This document shows positions 16,413-25,543 of a DNA stretch of 64,000 nt, piece after piece. Both the position numbers and the translations under genes were made by a program. The notes below the pieces were generated by a model. That model was given only the letters and a program-made list of their open reading frames with translations. It was not told where the DNA came from and searched no databases. The stretch's first letter is position 1. Each line of letters opens with the position of its first letter. The stretch lies in contig NZ_JAGIOG010000001.1 of the NCBI RefSeq assembly GCF_017876595.1, forward strand, positions 2,914,001 to 2,978,000, read 5' to 3'. Source of the DNA: Aeromicrobium fastidiosum (lineage in GTDB: Bacteria; Actinomycetota; Actinomycetes; Propionibacteriales; Nocardioidaceae).

Positions 16413-17784
16413 AGCTGAACTCCGACCGGGTGTGCTCGGGGTCGGCCCAGCCCCAGTACTTCGATCCGACCTGCATGTTGAGCCGGATGTGGAACGTGTC
16501 AGCGAACGTCGGACCGCGGAAGTAGCTCAGCGTCTTCGGATCGTCGAACAGCACGGTCGCCACGGTACGCCCGTCGTAGGTGTAGCGCAGGCACGTCGGT
16601 GACCAGTTGACGCCGTACGTGTGCCAGCCCTGCCAGATCTTGTCGGCACCGACGTCCGCGCGTCCCTGCGTCTTCTGCTTGACCGGGTCGCTCGTCGAAC
16701 CCTGCGCGGTGTCTGACCAGCTGTTCCACTCGTACGAGCTGGAGGGGTCGAACGAGCGGATCGTGGGTGCGCCGTACGACTCCATGGGGTCGATCTCGCC
16801 GGGCTGGTGGTCGGCGCGCAGCCAGAACGCGGGCCAGATGCCGCGCGACATCGTCGACGCGCTGGGCACCCAGGCACGCACCTCGAAGTGCCCGTAGCGC
16901 TGGCTGAAGCGGTCGATCGAGTCGACGTAGCCCGTGGAGTAGTCGCGGACCGCGTTCTCCTCCTTGTAGAGCGGGTTGTTGTTGCGCCTCCACTGGTCCT
17001 GTGGCAGGCGTCGTCCCGTGATGTCGAGGTAGCCGTCGTGCACCGACACGGCGTCCTTCGTGATCCAGGCCTTGTCGTGGTTGAGGGACGTGTTGTCGCG
17101 CACGCGCCAGCTCGCGGGGTCGATCGAGGTGCCGGAGAAGTCGTCGGTGAATGTCCGCACGCCCTGGGCCGGGTCGGAGTAGTCGATCGCCTCGCAGGCT
17201 GCCGCCGTCGCCGGGGGCGGCTTCGCCGGGCTCGGTGTGGGCGTGATTCGTTTCACCGTGACGTCGGCGAGGCGGACGAGATGGCGGCCCGACACGCGCG
17301 AGGCCCGGGTGGAGAGCTGGATGCGGCTGCCGGGACGGGTCGTGTGCAACGACACCTCGAGCCGCCGCCAGCTGCGCGACGCGGCCTTGACCGTCCGCGA
17401 GCGGCTCGCGACGACCCGGCCGGCGCTGACCTCCATGATCCGCAGGGTCAGGCGACGACCAGGCTGCGTCGACCGCACGCGCGCGGACGCCGTCACGAGG
17501 GTCCCGGCCCGGTCGATCACGTCGGTCGACACGGGGGACCGGGCCGCGAGCGTCGCACGTCCCGACGTCTTGCGGGGCCTGATCTGCAGGGTGCGGACCC
17601 CGCCGACCGTGACCGTGCGCAGACGGGCCGCGGCGGACGGCTTCCAGCTCGCGGCACTGGTCGAGATGCCCAGCCGGTCTGCCGTGGAGCGCTCGTGCGC
17701 TTCGGCGGGGCCGTGCAACGCAGCGGCAGTCGCGGCGACGGCGACGATGCCCGCGACGGTGGCCCGGCGGCTCCTGCTCCCCAT
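16363..17784 (-). CDS. Secreted glycoside hydrolase family 16 enzyme
   Basis: 473 residues. A signal peptide (about residues 1-29: RRATVAGIVAVAATAAALHG...AHE) is followed by a beta-sandwich domain (about 30-185) resembling carbohydrate-binding modules, a Pro/Thr linker (TPTPSPAKPPPATAA) and the GH16 catalytic domain (about 205-473). The active site EIDPME within 'GEIDPMESYG' keeps both catalytic Glu residues and the Asp. GH16 enzymes cleave beta-glucans, agar or carrageenans; the subfamily cannot be set by eye. TACCGT ends 6 bases before the ATG. Confidence 0.9.
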   Translation of the reverse strand: MGSRSRRATVAGIVAVAATAAALHGPAEAHERSTADRLGISTSAASWKPSAAARLRTVTVGGVRTLQIRPRKTSGRATLAARSPVSTDVIDRAGTLVTASARVRSTQPGRRLTLRIMEVSAGRVVASRSRTVKAASRSWRRLEVSLHTTRPGSRIQLSTRASRVSGRHLVRLADVTVKRITPTPSPAKPPPATAAACEAIDYSDPAQGVRTFTDDFSGTSIDPASWRVRDNTSLNHDKAWITKDAVSVHDGYLDITGRRLPQDQWRRNNNPLYKEENAVRDYSTGYVDSIDRFSQRYGHFEVRAWVPSASTMSRGIWPAFWLRADHQPGEIDPMESYGAPTIRSFDPSSSYEWNSWSDTAQGSTSDPVKQKTQGRADVGADKIWQGWHTYGVNWSPTCLRYTYDGRTVATVLFDDPKTLSYFRGPTFADTFHIRLNMQVGSKYWGWADPEHTRSEFSFKIDWVRVHQGHGLTP

Positions 17785-17857
17785 GAACAGACGGTAGGCC
17801 TACAGAGGTTCAATACCTAGGACGGGCCTGGGTTGGTCCCTAGTTCTTCCCGGGTGA

Positions 17858-19243
17858 TCAGACCGGCAGCAGGCGGGTGATGAACCGGGTCAGCTGGTCG
17901 ACGTTGCTGCACTGGTGCATCTCGACGATCTCGGCGTACAGCGGGGCGACGGAGTCACCGAGCCCCCAGCGCATCGTTGCCTCCGGGTTGAGCCAGAACG
18001 TGCGGTGGGCGCGCTGGCTGATGTCGTGCAGCGCGGCCAGATTGGGGTCCTGGTTGTTGTTGCGGGCGTCGCCCAGGATCAGCACCGACGTCCGGGGGCC
18101 GATCGCTGCCATGTGGTCGGCGTGGAAGTCGGCGAACGCCTCCCCGTAGTCGCTGCTGGTGTGCCACTTGGTGATGTGGGCCTCGGCCTGGATGCGCGCC
18201 GACAGGTCGTCCGACTGCTCCTTGACCAGATCGGTCACCTCGTCCATCGCATTGACGAAGGCGAAGGCCCGCACCTTGCTGAACTGCCCGCTCAACGCCT
18301 GCACGAGGTGCATCGTGAATCCCGAGAAGCCGGCGACCGACCCCGAGACGTCGCACAGCAGCACCAGCTCAGGCCGCGACGGGTGGGGCTTCTCGAATGC
18401 GGGATTCATCGGCACGCCGCCGGTCGACATCGACCGGCGCAGCGTGCGGCGGATGTCGATGCGTCCGCGCCGGTTCCTGCGACGTCGAGCCGCGAGCCGG
18501 GTGGCCAGCTTGCGAGACAGGGGCTGCACCTCGCGCACGAGCTCCTCGAGCTGTTGCCGGTTGGCGCTGAGGAAGTCGACGCGGTCGGTGCCGGACCGGA
18601 CGGCGTGGCGGGTGACGACGTCGCGGCCCCGCACCTCGGCCGTGCGTCGCCTGGCCTCGGCCGCGACGAGCTCGCGGAACCGGTCGATGTCCTGTCGCAC
18701 CTCGTCGCGCTCGAGGCGATCGGCGAAGTCGCCCTGACCCTGACCCTGGCCTTGTCCCTGGCCCCCGCCCGCGCCCCGCATCTGCAGGGCCTGCATGAGC
18801 AGCGTCTGCGGACGCAGCCGTTCGAGGGTCTGATAGGCCGAGAAGCCGGCGCTCTGGGTCTCGGGGGTGCCGACCTGTCCCAGCGCGTCCACCGCGATCG
18901 CAGCGACCTGCTCGAGCGTGCGCAGGTCGTGCTCGGCCAACGCCATCGCCAACAGGTCACGCAGGTCGTCGACGTCCATGTCGTCATCCGCGTCCAGCGC
19001 CGCCTGGGGCGCCCCGACGCCGGCCGGGAAGTAGATGTCGAAGGCCATGTCGAACACCGAACGCTGCCCGCCGCGGCGGATCAGTGCTGAGGCGAGTCCC
19101 TCACGCAGCTGTTCGCGGTCGGCCATGCCGAGCACCTCGACGACGGCTGCCGCGTCGACGGTCTCGCTGGTGCCCGCCTGGATGCCCTTGCTGCGCAGCG
19201 CCGCGACGAGCTCGATCAGCCGGCCGGCGACGTCCTGGGTCAC
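17858..19243 (-). CDS. CoxE-like VWA-domain protein
   Basis: 461 residues with a C-terminal von Willebrand A domain. The metal-ion site is 'LLCDVSGSVAGFSGF' (DxSxS), with a later 'ILGDARNN'. The N-terminal half is helical, with a low-complexity Gly-Gln run (about residues 160-170). CoxE-like proteins act with MoxR ATPases to insert metals or remodel enzymes. Its GTG overlaps the stop of the MoxR gene by 3 bases (GTGA), so the pair is one operon. No CO dehydrogenase genes are near, so the client is unknown. Confidence 0.85.
   Translation of the reverse strand: MTQDVAGRLIELVAALRSKGIQAGTSETVDAAAVVEVLGMADREQLREGLASALIRRGGQRSVFDMAFDIYFPAGVGAPQAALDADDDMDVDDLRDLLAMALAEHDLRTLEQVAAIAVDALGQVGTPETQSAGFSAYQTLERLRPQTLLMQALQMRGAGGGQGQGQGQGQGDFADRLERDEVRQDIDRFRELVAAEARRRTAEVRGRDVVTRHAVRSGTDRVDFLSANRQQLEELVREVQPLSRKLATRLAARRRRNRRGRIDIRRTLRRSMSTGGVPMNPAFEKPHPSRPELVLLCDVSGSVAGFSGFTMHLVQALSGQFSKVRAFAFVNAMDEVTDLVKEQSDDLSARIQAEAHITKWHTSSDYGEAFADFHADHMAAIGPRTSVLILGDARNNNQDPNLAALHDISQRAHRTFWLNPEATMRWGLGDSVAPLYAEIVEMHQCSNVDQLTRFITRLLPV
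18733..18762. repeat. Hexanucleotide repeat coding a Gly-Gln run
   Basis: Five near-identical hexamers (CCTGAC, CCTGAC, CCTGGC, CTTGTC, CCTGGC on the plus strand) encode a (Gly-Gln) run in the VWA protein. Such runs can change length by slippage without shifting the frame. It probably forms a flexible linker between the helical part and the VWA domain. Confidence 0.75.
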
Positions 19244-20118
19244 GGCGAGAGCACCGCGTCGAGATCCAGGCGGGTGCGTGCCTTCTCGAGATCGTCCTGG
19301 TGCTTGAGGATGACGCCCAGGCTGTCCTTGACGACCTCGTCGTCGAGGATGTCGGTGCCCAAGGCGACCAATGTGCGGGCCCAGTCGATCGTCTCCGACA
19401 CCGAGGGCGCCTTGCGCAGCGGCATCGCGCGCAGGGCGTTGACGACCCGCACGAGCGACTCGCCCAGGGTCTGGTCGAGACCGGGCACCTTGAGGCGGAC
19501 GATCTCCTCCTCGAGCGCGGTGTCCGGGAAGTCGACGTGCAGGAACAGGCAGCGACGTCGCAGCGCCTCCGACAGCTCGCGGGTCGCGTTGGAGGTGAGG
19601 ACGACGAAGGGCCGGTGCCGTGCGGTGATCGTGCCGAGCTCGGGCACCGTGACCTGGAACTCGCCCAGCACCTCGAGCAGCAGACCCTCGATCTCGACAT
19701 CGGCCTTGTCGGTCTCGTCGATCAGCAGCACGATGGGCTCCTCGCTGCGGATCGCCGTCAGCAGCGGGCGGGGGAGCAGGAACTCCTCGCTGAAGATGTC
19801 GTTGCGCGCCTCGTCCCACGTCTCGCCCTGACCGGCCGTGATGCGCAGCAGCTGCTTGGCGTGGTTCCACTCGTACAGGGCGCGGGCCTCGTCGACGCCC
19901 TCGTAGCACTGCAGGCGCACCAGATCGGTCGAGCACGCGGTGGCGACGGCGGTGGCCAGCGCGGTCTTGCCGACACCGGCCGGGCCCTCCACGAGCAGGG
20001 GCTTGCCGAGCTCGCTCGCGAGGTAGACGGTGGTCGCGATCGCGTCGGAGGCGAGATAGCCCGCCGACGCCAGCTTGGCCTTGACATCGGCGATCGAGTC
20101 GAACGGCATGGTGCGCAT
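19240..20118 (-). CDS. MoxR-family AAA ATPase (CoxD-like)
   Basis: 292 residues. Walker A is 'VEGPAGVGKTALA' near residue 40, Walker B 'VLLIDETDKAD' near 125, sensor 1 'FVVLTSNATRELS' near 165, and the C-terminal lid follows. MoxR ATPases work as chaperones with VWA partners; here the VWA gene is coupled directly downstream. The ATG at 20118 (MRTMPFDS) is chosen; the ATG three codons later is equally possible. The SRPBCC gene starts 16 bases away on the other strand, giving the CoxD/CoxE/CoxG gene set. Confidence 0.88.
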   Translation of the reverse strand: MRTMPFDSIADVKAKLASAGYLASDAIATTVYLASELGKPLLVEGPAGVGKTALATAVATACSTDLVRLQCYEGVDEARALYEWNHAKQLLRITAGQGETWDEARNDIFSEEFLLPRPLLTAIRSEEPIVLLIDETDKADVEIEGLLLEVLGEFQVTVPELGTITARHRPFVVLTSNATRELSEALRRRCLFLHVDFPDTALEEEIVRLKVPGLDQTLGESLVRVVNALRAMPLRKAPSVSETIDWARTLVALGTDILDDEVVKDSLGVILKHQDDLEKARTRLDLDAVLSP

Positions 20119-20133
20119 GCCTACGATGATGCC

Positions 20134-20529
20134 GTGGCCCTGATCGAGATCGTCCGTGAGGTACCTCTGAGTGCGACCGAGGCGTGGGCGCGCGTGACGG
20201 CGTGGCAACGGCACGGCGAGTTCGTCCCGCTGACCCGCATCTCGCTGACGTCCGACGGTTTCGACGCCTTCACCGGAGTCGGACGCATCGGATTCCACGA
20301 CCCCATGGAGGTCGTCGAGTGGCGTGCGCCCTCCTTCTGCCGGCTCGAGAAGCGCGGGCGCGTCGTGACCGGTTGGGCCGAGCTGTCCGTCGACCCCCTG
20401 CCTGCCGGCAGCCGCGTCACGTGGCGCGAGGACCTGCACGTCAAGGGCATGCCGCGATTCATGGACGGCGTCACCCGGACGTCCAGCAAGGCGTTGTTCT
20501 CCCGCGTCATCGACGGGTTGCTCGCCTGA
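20134..20529 (+). CDS. SRPBCC (CoxG-like) protein
   Basis: 131 residues of the START/SRPBCC fold: an N-terminal strand ('IEIVREVPLSATEAWARVTAWQRHGEFVPL'), central strands ('GRIGFHDPMEVVEWRAPSFCRLEKRG') and a long C-terminal helix. The fold holds lipids or other hydrophobic molecules. It is divergent from the MoxR/VWA operon, as coxG lies near coxD and coxE in other bacteria. TACGAT ends 6 bases before the GTG. The ligand is unknown. Confidence 0.78.
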   Translation: MALIEIVREVPLSATEAWARVTAWQRHGEFVPLTRISLTSDGFDAFTGVGRIGFHDPMEVVEWRAPSFCRLEKRGRVVTGWAELSVDPLPAGSRVTWREDLHVKGMPRFMDGVTRTSSKALFSRVIDGLLA

Positions 20530-20552
20530 CTACTCCCCGTACGATCGCGGGT

Positions 20553-21845
20553 ATGGCCTACGCACCGGAGACCGAAGCCGTCGACATCTGCCGCGACCTG
20601 ATCCGCATCGACACCAGCAACTACGGTGACGACTCGGGGCCGGGGGAGCGGGCCGCCGCCGAGTACGTCGCGGCGTCGCTGGCCGAGGTCGGCATCATGT
20701 CCGAGGTCATCGAGTCCGAGCGCGGACGGGCCAGCGTCGTCGCGCGCTGGGGCAACCAGGACTCGACGCGACCGGGGCTGCTGATCCACGGTCACCTCGA
20801 CGTCGTCCCGGCCCAGGCGGCAGACTGGACGGTCGACCCGTTCGCCGCCGAGATCGTCGACGGCTACCTCTACGGGCGCGGCGCGGTCGACATGAAGGAC
20901 TTCGACGCGATGCTGCTGTCGGTCGTGCGGGCCCGCCAGCGCGCGGGCGTCATTCCCGACCGTCCGATCCTGCTGGTGTTCACCGCCGACGAGGAGGCCG
21001 GCGGCGTCAAGGGCGCGCACTGGCTCGTCGAGCACCGTCCAGAGCTGTTCGAGGGCTGCACCGAGGCGATCGGCGAGGTCGGTGGCTTCTCGACCGAGGT
21101 CGGCGGCAAGCGCCTCTACCTCATCGAGTCGGGTGAGAAGGGCATCGCATGGATGCGTCTGCGGGCCCGCGGCACCGCCGGCCACGGCTCGATGCGCAAC
21201 GACGACAACGCCGTGATGCACCTGTCACGCGGCCTCCTGGCGCTCGGTGAGCACGAGTGGCCCGCCGAGCCGGGGCCGTCGATGCAGCTGCTGCTGGCCA
21301 AGGTGCGCGAGCTCACCGGCTCGCACGGCAGCCCCGACGAGCTGCTCGAGCACTTCGGACCCGCGGTGCGCATGATCGGTGCCGGCATCCGCAACACGAC
21401 CAACGCCACGATGCTGCAGGCCGGCTACAAGCACAACGTCGTGCCGGGCGAGGCCGTCGCGTACGTCGACGGGCGCTTCCTGCCCGGTCACGGCGACAGC
21501 TTCGTGCCGGCCGTCGAGGGCATCGTGGGCGACGCGGTCTCGGTCGAGCCCTACATCGGCCAGCCGGCGCTCGAGTACGCCTTCGAGGGCGACCTGGTCG
21601 ACGCCATGACCGTCTCGCTGCATGCCCTCGACCCCGAGGCGCACATCGCGCCGTTCGTGATGTCGGGCGGCACCGACGCCAAGGCCTGGGACAAGCTGGG
21701 CATCACGTCCTTCGGCTTCGTGCCGCTGCAGCTGCCCGCCGATCTCGACTTCACGGCGCTGTTCCACGGCGTCGACGAGCGGGTGCCGACCGCGTCACTG
21801 GAGTTCGGCAGCCGGGTCTTCGACCACTTCCTGGGGATCGCCTGA
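20553..21845 (+). CDS. M20-family metallopeptidase
   Basis: 430 residues. Zinc ligands are visible in 'HGHLDVVPA' (near residue 77), 'GRGAVDMKDFDAM' (near 110) and 'ADEEAGG' (near 147, with the catalytic Glu), and a C-terminal His in 'LFHGVDERVP'. The dimerisation domain (about 185-310) carries 'GTAGHGSMRNDDNAV'. It should hydrolyse dipeptides or N-acyl amino acids in the cytoplasm. TACGAT ends 7 bases before the ATG. It does not overlap the SRPBCC gene and has its own promoter. Confidence 0.9.
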   Translation: MAYAPETEAVDICRDLIRIDTSNYGDDSGPGERAAAEYVAASLAEVGIMSEVIESERGRASVVARWGNQDSTRPGLLIHGHLDVVPAQAADWTVDPFAAEIVDGYLYGRGAVDMKDFDAMLLSVVRARQRAGVIPDRPILLVFTADEEAGGVKGAHWLVEHRPELFEGCTEAIGEVGGFSTEVGGKRLYLIESGEKGIAWMRLRARGTAGHGSMRNDDNAVMHLSRGLLALGEHEWPAEPGPSMQLLLAKVRELTGSHGSPDELLEHFGPAVRMIGAGIRNTTNATMLQAGYKHNVVPGEAVAYVDGRFLPGHGDSFVPAVEGIVGDAVSVEPYIGQPALEYAFEGDLVDAMTVSLHALDPEAHIAPFVMSGGTDAKAWDKLGITSFGFVPLQLPADLDFTALFHGVDERVPTASLEFGSRVFDHFLGIA

Positions 21846-21858
21846 CCTTCGGTGCCAG

Positions 21859-22044
21859 CTACAGCGTGCTGCGCATGCGGATGATCTTGCGGCGCAGCGT
21901 GACGGTGCGCTGACCCGTCCCGTCCTTGCGGAGGCGGTCGAGCTCCCAGCCCTGGTACTCGGCGGCATCGGTCAGCATGCGACAGACGGCCGATCGCGAC
22001 TTGGTGCGATCGATCGTGAGATTCCAGAACTCGTACTCCAGCAT
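21859..22044 (-). CDS. DUF5703-type small protein
   Basis: 61 residues, with the short actinobacterial pattern 'MLEYEFWNLTIDRTKSRSAVCRMLTD', 'EYQGWELDRLR' and 'RTVTLRRKIIR'. Function is unknown. The ATG at 22044 has AGAGGTGA upstream; a start five codons earlier overlaps the stop of the aldo/keto reductase gene but adds residues not seen in the family. It is the second gene of an operon with the reductase. Confidence 0.82.
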   Translation of the reverse strand: MLEYEFWNLTIDRTKSRSAVCRMLTDAAEYQGWELDRLRKDGTGQRTVTLRRKIIRMRSTL

Positions 22045-22058
22045 GGCTTCACCTCTCA

Positions 22059-23012
22059 TCAGCGAGCAGCGTGCGACACGTCGTCCAGCGCCTGCAGGAT
22101 CTCGGGCGGGAGCTCGAGGTCCTCTGCGGCGAGGTTCTCCTGCAGCTGCGGCGTCGTGCGGGCACCGACGATCGCGGCCGAGAGCTGCGGGCGGGCCAGC
22201 AACCAGGCGAGGGCGACATGCGCGATCGACACGTGCAGTCCCTCCGAGGCGCGGGCCAGGGCCTCGACGACGCCCGACTTGCCGGGCGTCAGGTAGGCAC
22301 CGACGAACTCGTCCCACCCGGGCGTCGCGCCACGGGAGTCGGACGGCACGCCGCCGCGGTACTTGCCCGTGAGCACGCCACGGCCGAGCGGCGACCAGGC
22401 CAGCAGCCCCATGCCGAGGTGGGCTGATGCGGGCACGACCTCGTCCTCGGGATCGCGGTTGACCAGCGAGTACTCGACCTGGTTGCTGACCAGCGCGATG
22501 CCCTCGGGCCGTCCGGCGAGCCAGGTGTTCGCGATGCCGAGCTGCCAGCCCGTGAAGTTGGAGACGCCGACATAGCGGGTGCGTCCCGTGCGGACGGCGT
22601 GCTCGAGCGCGCCCAGCGTCTCCTCGAGCGGCACCGACAGGTCGGGGGTGTGGATCTGCCACAGGTCGAGGTGGTCGGTGCCGAGCTGGCGCAGAGAGAC
22701 GTCGAGCTGGTCGAGCAGGCCGCGTCGTGAACCGTCCTTGACGACCTCGCCGCCGCGGCGGGCGAAGCCTGCCTTGCCGGCCAGCACGATCTCGTCGCGG
22801 ACGCCGGACGTGGCCAGCAGCGTGCCGAGCAGCTCCTCGCAGGCCCCGTCGCCGTAGATGGGGGCGGTGTCGATCAGCGTGCCGCCCGCGTCGAGGAACG
22901 TCGTGAGCTGGTCACCCGCCTCGTACGCGTCGACCGTCGAGCCCCAGGTCATGGTGCCCAGGCCGAGACGCGAGACCTCCAGGCCGGAGTGACCGACGCG
23001 ACGACGTTGCAT
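22059..23012 (-). CDS. Aldo/keto reductase
   Basis: 317 residues of the NADPH-dependent aldo/keto reductase barrel. 'DAGGTLIDTAPIYGDG' (near residue 50) carries the catalytic Asp and Tyr; the Lys is in 'VLAGKAGFARRG' (near 84) and the His in 'DLWQIHTPD' (near 118). Cofactor residues follow near 'VGARTTPQLQENLAA'. It reduces an aldehyde or ketone; the substrate cannot be inferred. TATCTT ends 6 bases before the ATG. Divergent from uppP, with 48 bases between starts. Confidence 0.92.
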   Translation of the reverse strand: MQRRRVGHSGLEVSRLGLGTMTWGSTVDAYEAGDQLTTFLDAGGTLIDTAPIYGDGACEELLGTLLATSGVRDEIVLAGKAGFARRGGEVVKDGSRRGLLDQLDVSLRQLGTDHLDLWQIHTPDLSVPLEETLGALEHAVRTGRTRYVGVSNFTGWQLGIANTWLAGRPEGIALVSNQVEYSLVNRDPEDEVVPASAHLGMGLLAWSPLGRGVLTGKYRGGVPSDSRGATPGWDEFVGAYLTPGKSGVVEALARASEGLHVSIAHVALAWLLARPQLSAAIVGARTTPQLQENLAAEDLELPPEILQALDDVSHAAR

Positions 23013-23060
23013 GCCGCAAAGATAGTCGGCGGCGTGAAGACGCGGCGGTAGGCTCGCACG

Positions 23061-23891
23061 GTGGACTTTCTCCGTGCCGTCGTCCTGGGGGTGGTGCAGG
23101 GGCTGACCGAGTTCCTGCCGATCTCCAGCAGTGCCCATCTCGCGATCATTCCCAAGTTCCTCGGCTGGGACGATCCGGGAGCCGCCTACACCGCCGTGAT
23201 CCAGATCGGCACCGAGCTCGCGGTGCTCCTCTACTTCTGGCGCGACATCTGGACGATCGGCTCTGGCTGGGTGCGTGGCGTGTTCTCCGCCGAGGCGCGG
23301 CAGGCCCCGGAGTGGCGCATGGGGTGGTTCGTCATCATCGGCTCGGTGCCGATCGTGGTGCTCGGCCTCGTGCTGCAGGACGCGATCGACCGTGAGTTCC
23401 GCAATCTGTGGGTCATCGGCACGACGTTGATCGTCCTCGGCATCGTCCTCGGCATCGCCGAGCGGGTCGGGCGCAAGACCAGCCCGATCGAGAACCTGAC
23501 GATGAAGCACGCGATCCTTCTGGGCGTGGCGCAGGCCGGCGCGCTCGTGCCCGGAGTGTCGCGCTCGGGCGCGACGATCAGCATGGGGCTGTTCCTGGGC
23601 TACGAGCGGGCTGCCGCGACCCGGTACGCCTTCCTGCTCGCGATCCCGGCCGTCGTGGGTGCCGGTGTGTTCAAGCTCAAGGACATAGGCGGCGACAACG
23701 CGTACGGGACGGGCCCCACGATCGTCGGCACCGTGGTGTCGTTCGTGGTCGGCCTGGCTGTCATCCACTGGTTGCTCAAGTACGTCAGCACGCACTCCTA
23801 CACGCCGTTCGTCCTCTACCGCGTGGGGCTGGGCAGCCTCGTCCTGGTGCTCGTCGGCGCGGGTGCCATCACCGCTGGCGTCGCCGGTTAG
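23061..23891 (+). CDS. uppP: Undecaprenyl-diphosphatase
   Basis: 276 residues, polytopic. The two signature motifs are 'TEFLPISSSAH' (residues 16-26) and 'LVPGVSRSGATIS' (near 165). It removes a phosphate from undecaprenyl diphosphate to recycle the lipid carrier of peptidoglycan synthesis, and over-expression gives bacitracin resistance. TAGGCT ends 6 bases before the GTG. Its stop TAG (23889-23891) is the first half of the -10 hexamer of the next gene. Confidence 0.96.
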   Translation: MDFLRAVVLGVVQGLTEFLPISSSAHLAIIPKFLGWDDPGAAYTAVIQIGTELAVLLYFWRDIWTIGSGWVRGVFSAEARQAPEWRMGWFVIIGSVPIVVLGLVLQDAIDREFRNLWVIGTTLIVLGIVLGIAERVGRKTSPIENLTMKHAILLGVAQAGALVPGVSRSGATISMGLFLGYERAAATRYAFLLAIPAVVGAGVFKLKDIGGDNAYGTGPTIVGTVVSFVVGLAVIHWLLKYVSTHSYTPFVLYRVGLGSLVLVLVGAGAITAGVAG

Positions 23892-23901
23892 GCTCGCCCC
23901 C

Positions 23902-24573
23902 ATGTCTTCCTTCGACCGCGTCACAGAGACCTGGGGCGACCTCAAGTACATGAACCTGGCCCGCGCCAAGTACCTGCGCGACCTGATCGTCCGCGAGGAC
24001 CTGAGCGACCTGCTCGAGCTGGGGTTCTACAAGGGCAAGAGCAGCGCCTACATGGGTGCCGTGCTCGAGGACCTCGGCCGCGGCCACCTCACGACGATGG
24101 ACCGCATCTCCGCCCGCGGTCACCAGCCCGAGATCAACGAGGTGCTCGAGACGGTCGGGCTGGCCCACCGGGTCACGCCGATCTTCGCCCACCGCTCGTT
24201 CACGTGGGAGCTCGGCCGCATGGTCGAGCAGACCCCCCGCCCGCAGTTCGACTTCTGCTACCTCGACGGCGGCCACACCTGGGACGTCACCGGATTCGGC
24301 TTCCTGCTCGTCGACATGATGCTCAAGCCCGGCGGCATCATCCTGCTCGACGACCTCGACTGGTCGATCGCTGGCTCGCCGCAGGCCCGCACGCCCGAGG
24401 GTGCCAAGACGTACGAGGCGTACTCCGACGACGAGAAGGCCGCCAAGGGCGTCCGCATGACCTTCGAGCTCATCGCCGACCACCTCGGCTACGACATCGA
24501 GGAGGTGCCCAAGTTCCAGTGGGGCATCGCCCGCAAGCGGGTGCCCAAGAAGGGTCTGTTCGGACGCGGGTAG
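23902..24573 (+). CDS. Class I SAM-dependent methyltransferase (Methyltransf_24-like)
   Basis: 223 residues. The SAM-binding segment is 'LLELGFYKGKSSAYMGAVL' (near residue 36), and 'FDFCYLDGGHTWDVTGFGFLLVDMMLKPGGIILLDDLDW' matches the 'DG.H.Y..v..D' pattern of these enzymes, which often modify sugars, antibiotics or small metabolites. No substrate is evident. TAGGCT ends 7 bases before the ATG. A hairpin spanning the stop codon separates it from the convergent corA gene. Confidence 0.78.
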   Translation: MSSFDRVTETWGDLKYMNLARAKYLRDLIVREDLSDLLELGFYKGKSSAYMGAVLEDLGRGHLTTMDRISARGHQPEINEVLETVGLAHRVTPIFAHRSFTWELGRMVEQTPRPQFDFCYLDGGHTWDVTGFGFLLVDMMLKPGGIILLDDLDWSIAGSPQARTPEGAKTYEAYSDDEKAAKGVRMTFELIADHLGYDIEEVPKFQWGIARKRVPKKGLFGRG

Positions 24574-24587
24574 GTCTGGCGACCTAC
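24570..24587. terminator. Bidirectional hairpin over two stop codons
   Basis: GTAGGTC-TGGC-GACCTAC is a perfect 7-base stem with a 4-base loop. It includes the TAG of the methyltransferase gene (24571-24573) and the TAG of corA on the other strand (24584-24586). No U-run follows on either side, as is common in high-GC actinobacteria. Confidence 0.7.
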
Positions 24588-25543
24588 AGCCAGCCCGAAC
24601 GCTTGAAGCGCCAGTAGATGTAGCCGCAGAGCGTGCCGATGACGCCGACGCACAGCGGGTAGCCGTAGGTCCACGTCAATTCAGGCATGTGCTCGAAGTT
24701 CATGCCGTAGATGCCGGCGATCGCGGTCGGGACGGCGAAGATCGTGGCACCCGCGGTGAGCTTGCGCATGTCCTCGTTCTGCTGGACGCTCAGCTGCGCC
24801 AGGTGCGCCTGCAGGGCGTTGTCGAGCAGGTGGTCGATCGAGTCGATGGCCTCCGCAGCGCGCGCGAGGTGGTCGGCGATGTCGCGGAAGTACGGTCGCG
24901 CGTCCTCGGTGGCCGCTGCCAGGGCGAAGCGGTGCAGGGGCTCGCGCAGGGGCAGCACCGCACGGCGGAACTCGAGCGTCTCGCGCTTGAGCCGGTAGAT
25001 GCGGGTCGAGTCGCTCGAGCGCTGCGCCGAGAAGACCGAGGTCTCCACCTCCTGAACGTCGGTCTCGAGCTCGGCCGCGACGTCCTCGTAGTGGTCGACG
25101 ATGCTGTCGACGACGGCGTACAGGGCCGCGGTCGGTCCGTGCGACAACGGTTCGATCATCCGCTCGGCGGCCTTGCGGGCGTTCTTGAGCGTCGGGCCGC
25201 CGTGCCGCACCGTGAGCAGGTAGTTGACGCCGAGGAAGATGTTGACCTCATGGGTCGTGATGTCGTCGTCGCTGTACGACACGGTGCGGATCGAGATGAA
25301 CGTGTGGTCGGGGTAGCGCTCGACCTTCGGACGCTGGTGCGCCTCGAGGGCGTCCTCGACCGCCAGGGGGTGCAGCCCGAGCGACCCCGCCACCCGGTGC
25401 ATCTCGTCGGCGGTGGGGTTGCCGATGCCGACCCACAGGAAGTCGTCCTCGCCGAGCCGGGCGAGCGCTGCGTCGAGCGACTCCGAGTCGTGCTCGGTCG
25501 TCTCCCTGACGCCGTCGCGGTAGACCGCGCAGTCGATGATCAC
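24584..25543 (-). CDS. corA: CorA-type magnesium/cobalt channel
   Basis: 319 residues in the chosen reading. The long cytoplasmic helical domain leads to two C-terminal helices with the selectivity motif 'YGMNFEHMPELTW'. It forms pentameric Mg2+ (or Co2+) channels. I start at the GTG at 25543 (MIIDCAVYRDGVRE), because GACAAT ends 6 bases before it; an in-frame GTG at 25570 would overlap the mshC promoter and add nine residues. It is divergent from mshC and ends inside a shared terminator hairpin. Confidence 0.92.
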   Translation of the reverse strand: MIIDCAVYRDGVRETTEHDSESLDAALARLGEDDFLWVGIGNPTADEMHRVAGSLGLHPLAVEDALEAHQRPKVERYPDHTFISIRTVSYSDDDITTHEVNIFLGVNYLLTVRHGGPTLKNARKAAERMIEPLSHGPTAALYAVVDSIVDHYEDVAAELETDVQEVETSVFSAQRSSDSTRIYRLKRETLEFRRAVLPLREPLHRFALAAATEDARPYFRDIADHLARAAEAIDSIDHLLDNALQAHLAQLSVQQNEDMRKLTAGATIFAVPTAIAGIYGMNFEHMPELTWTYGYPLCVGVIGTLCGYIYWRFKRSGWL

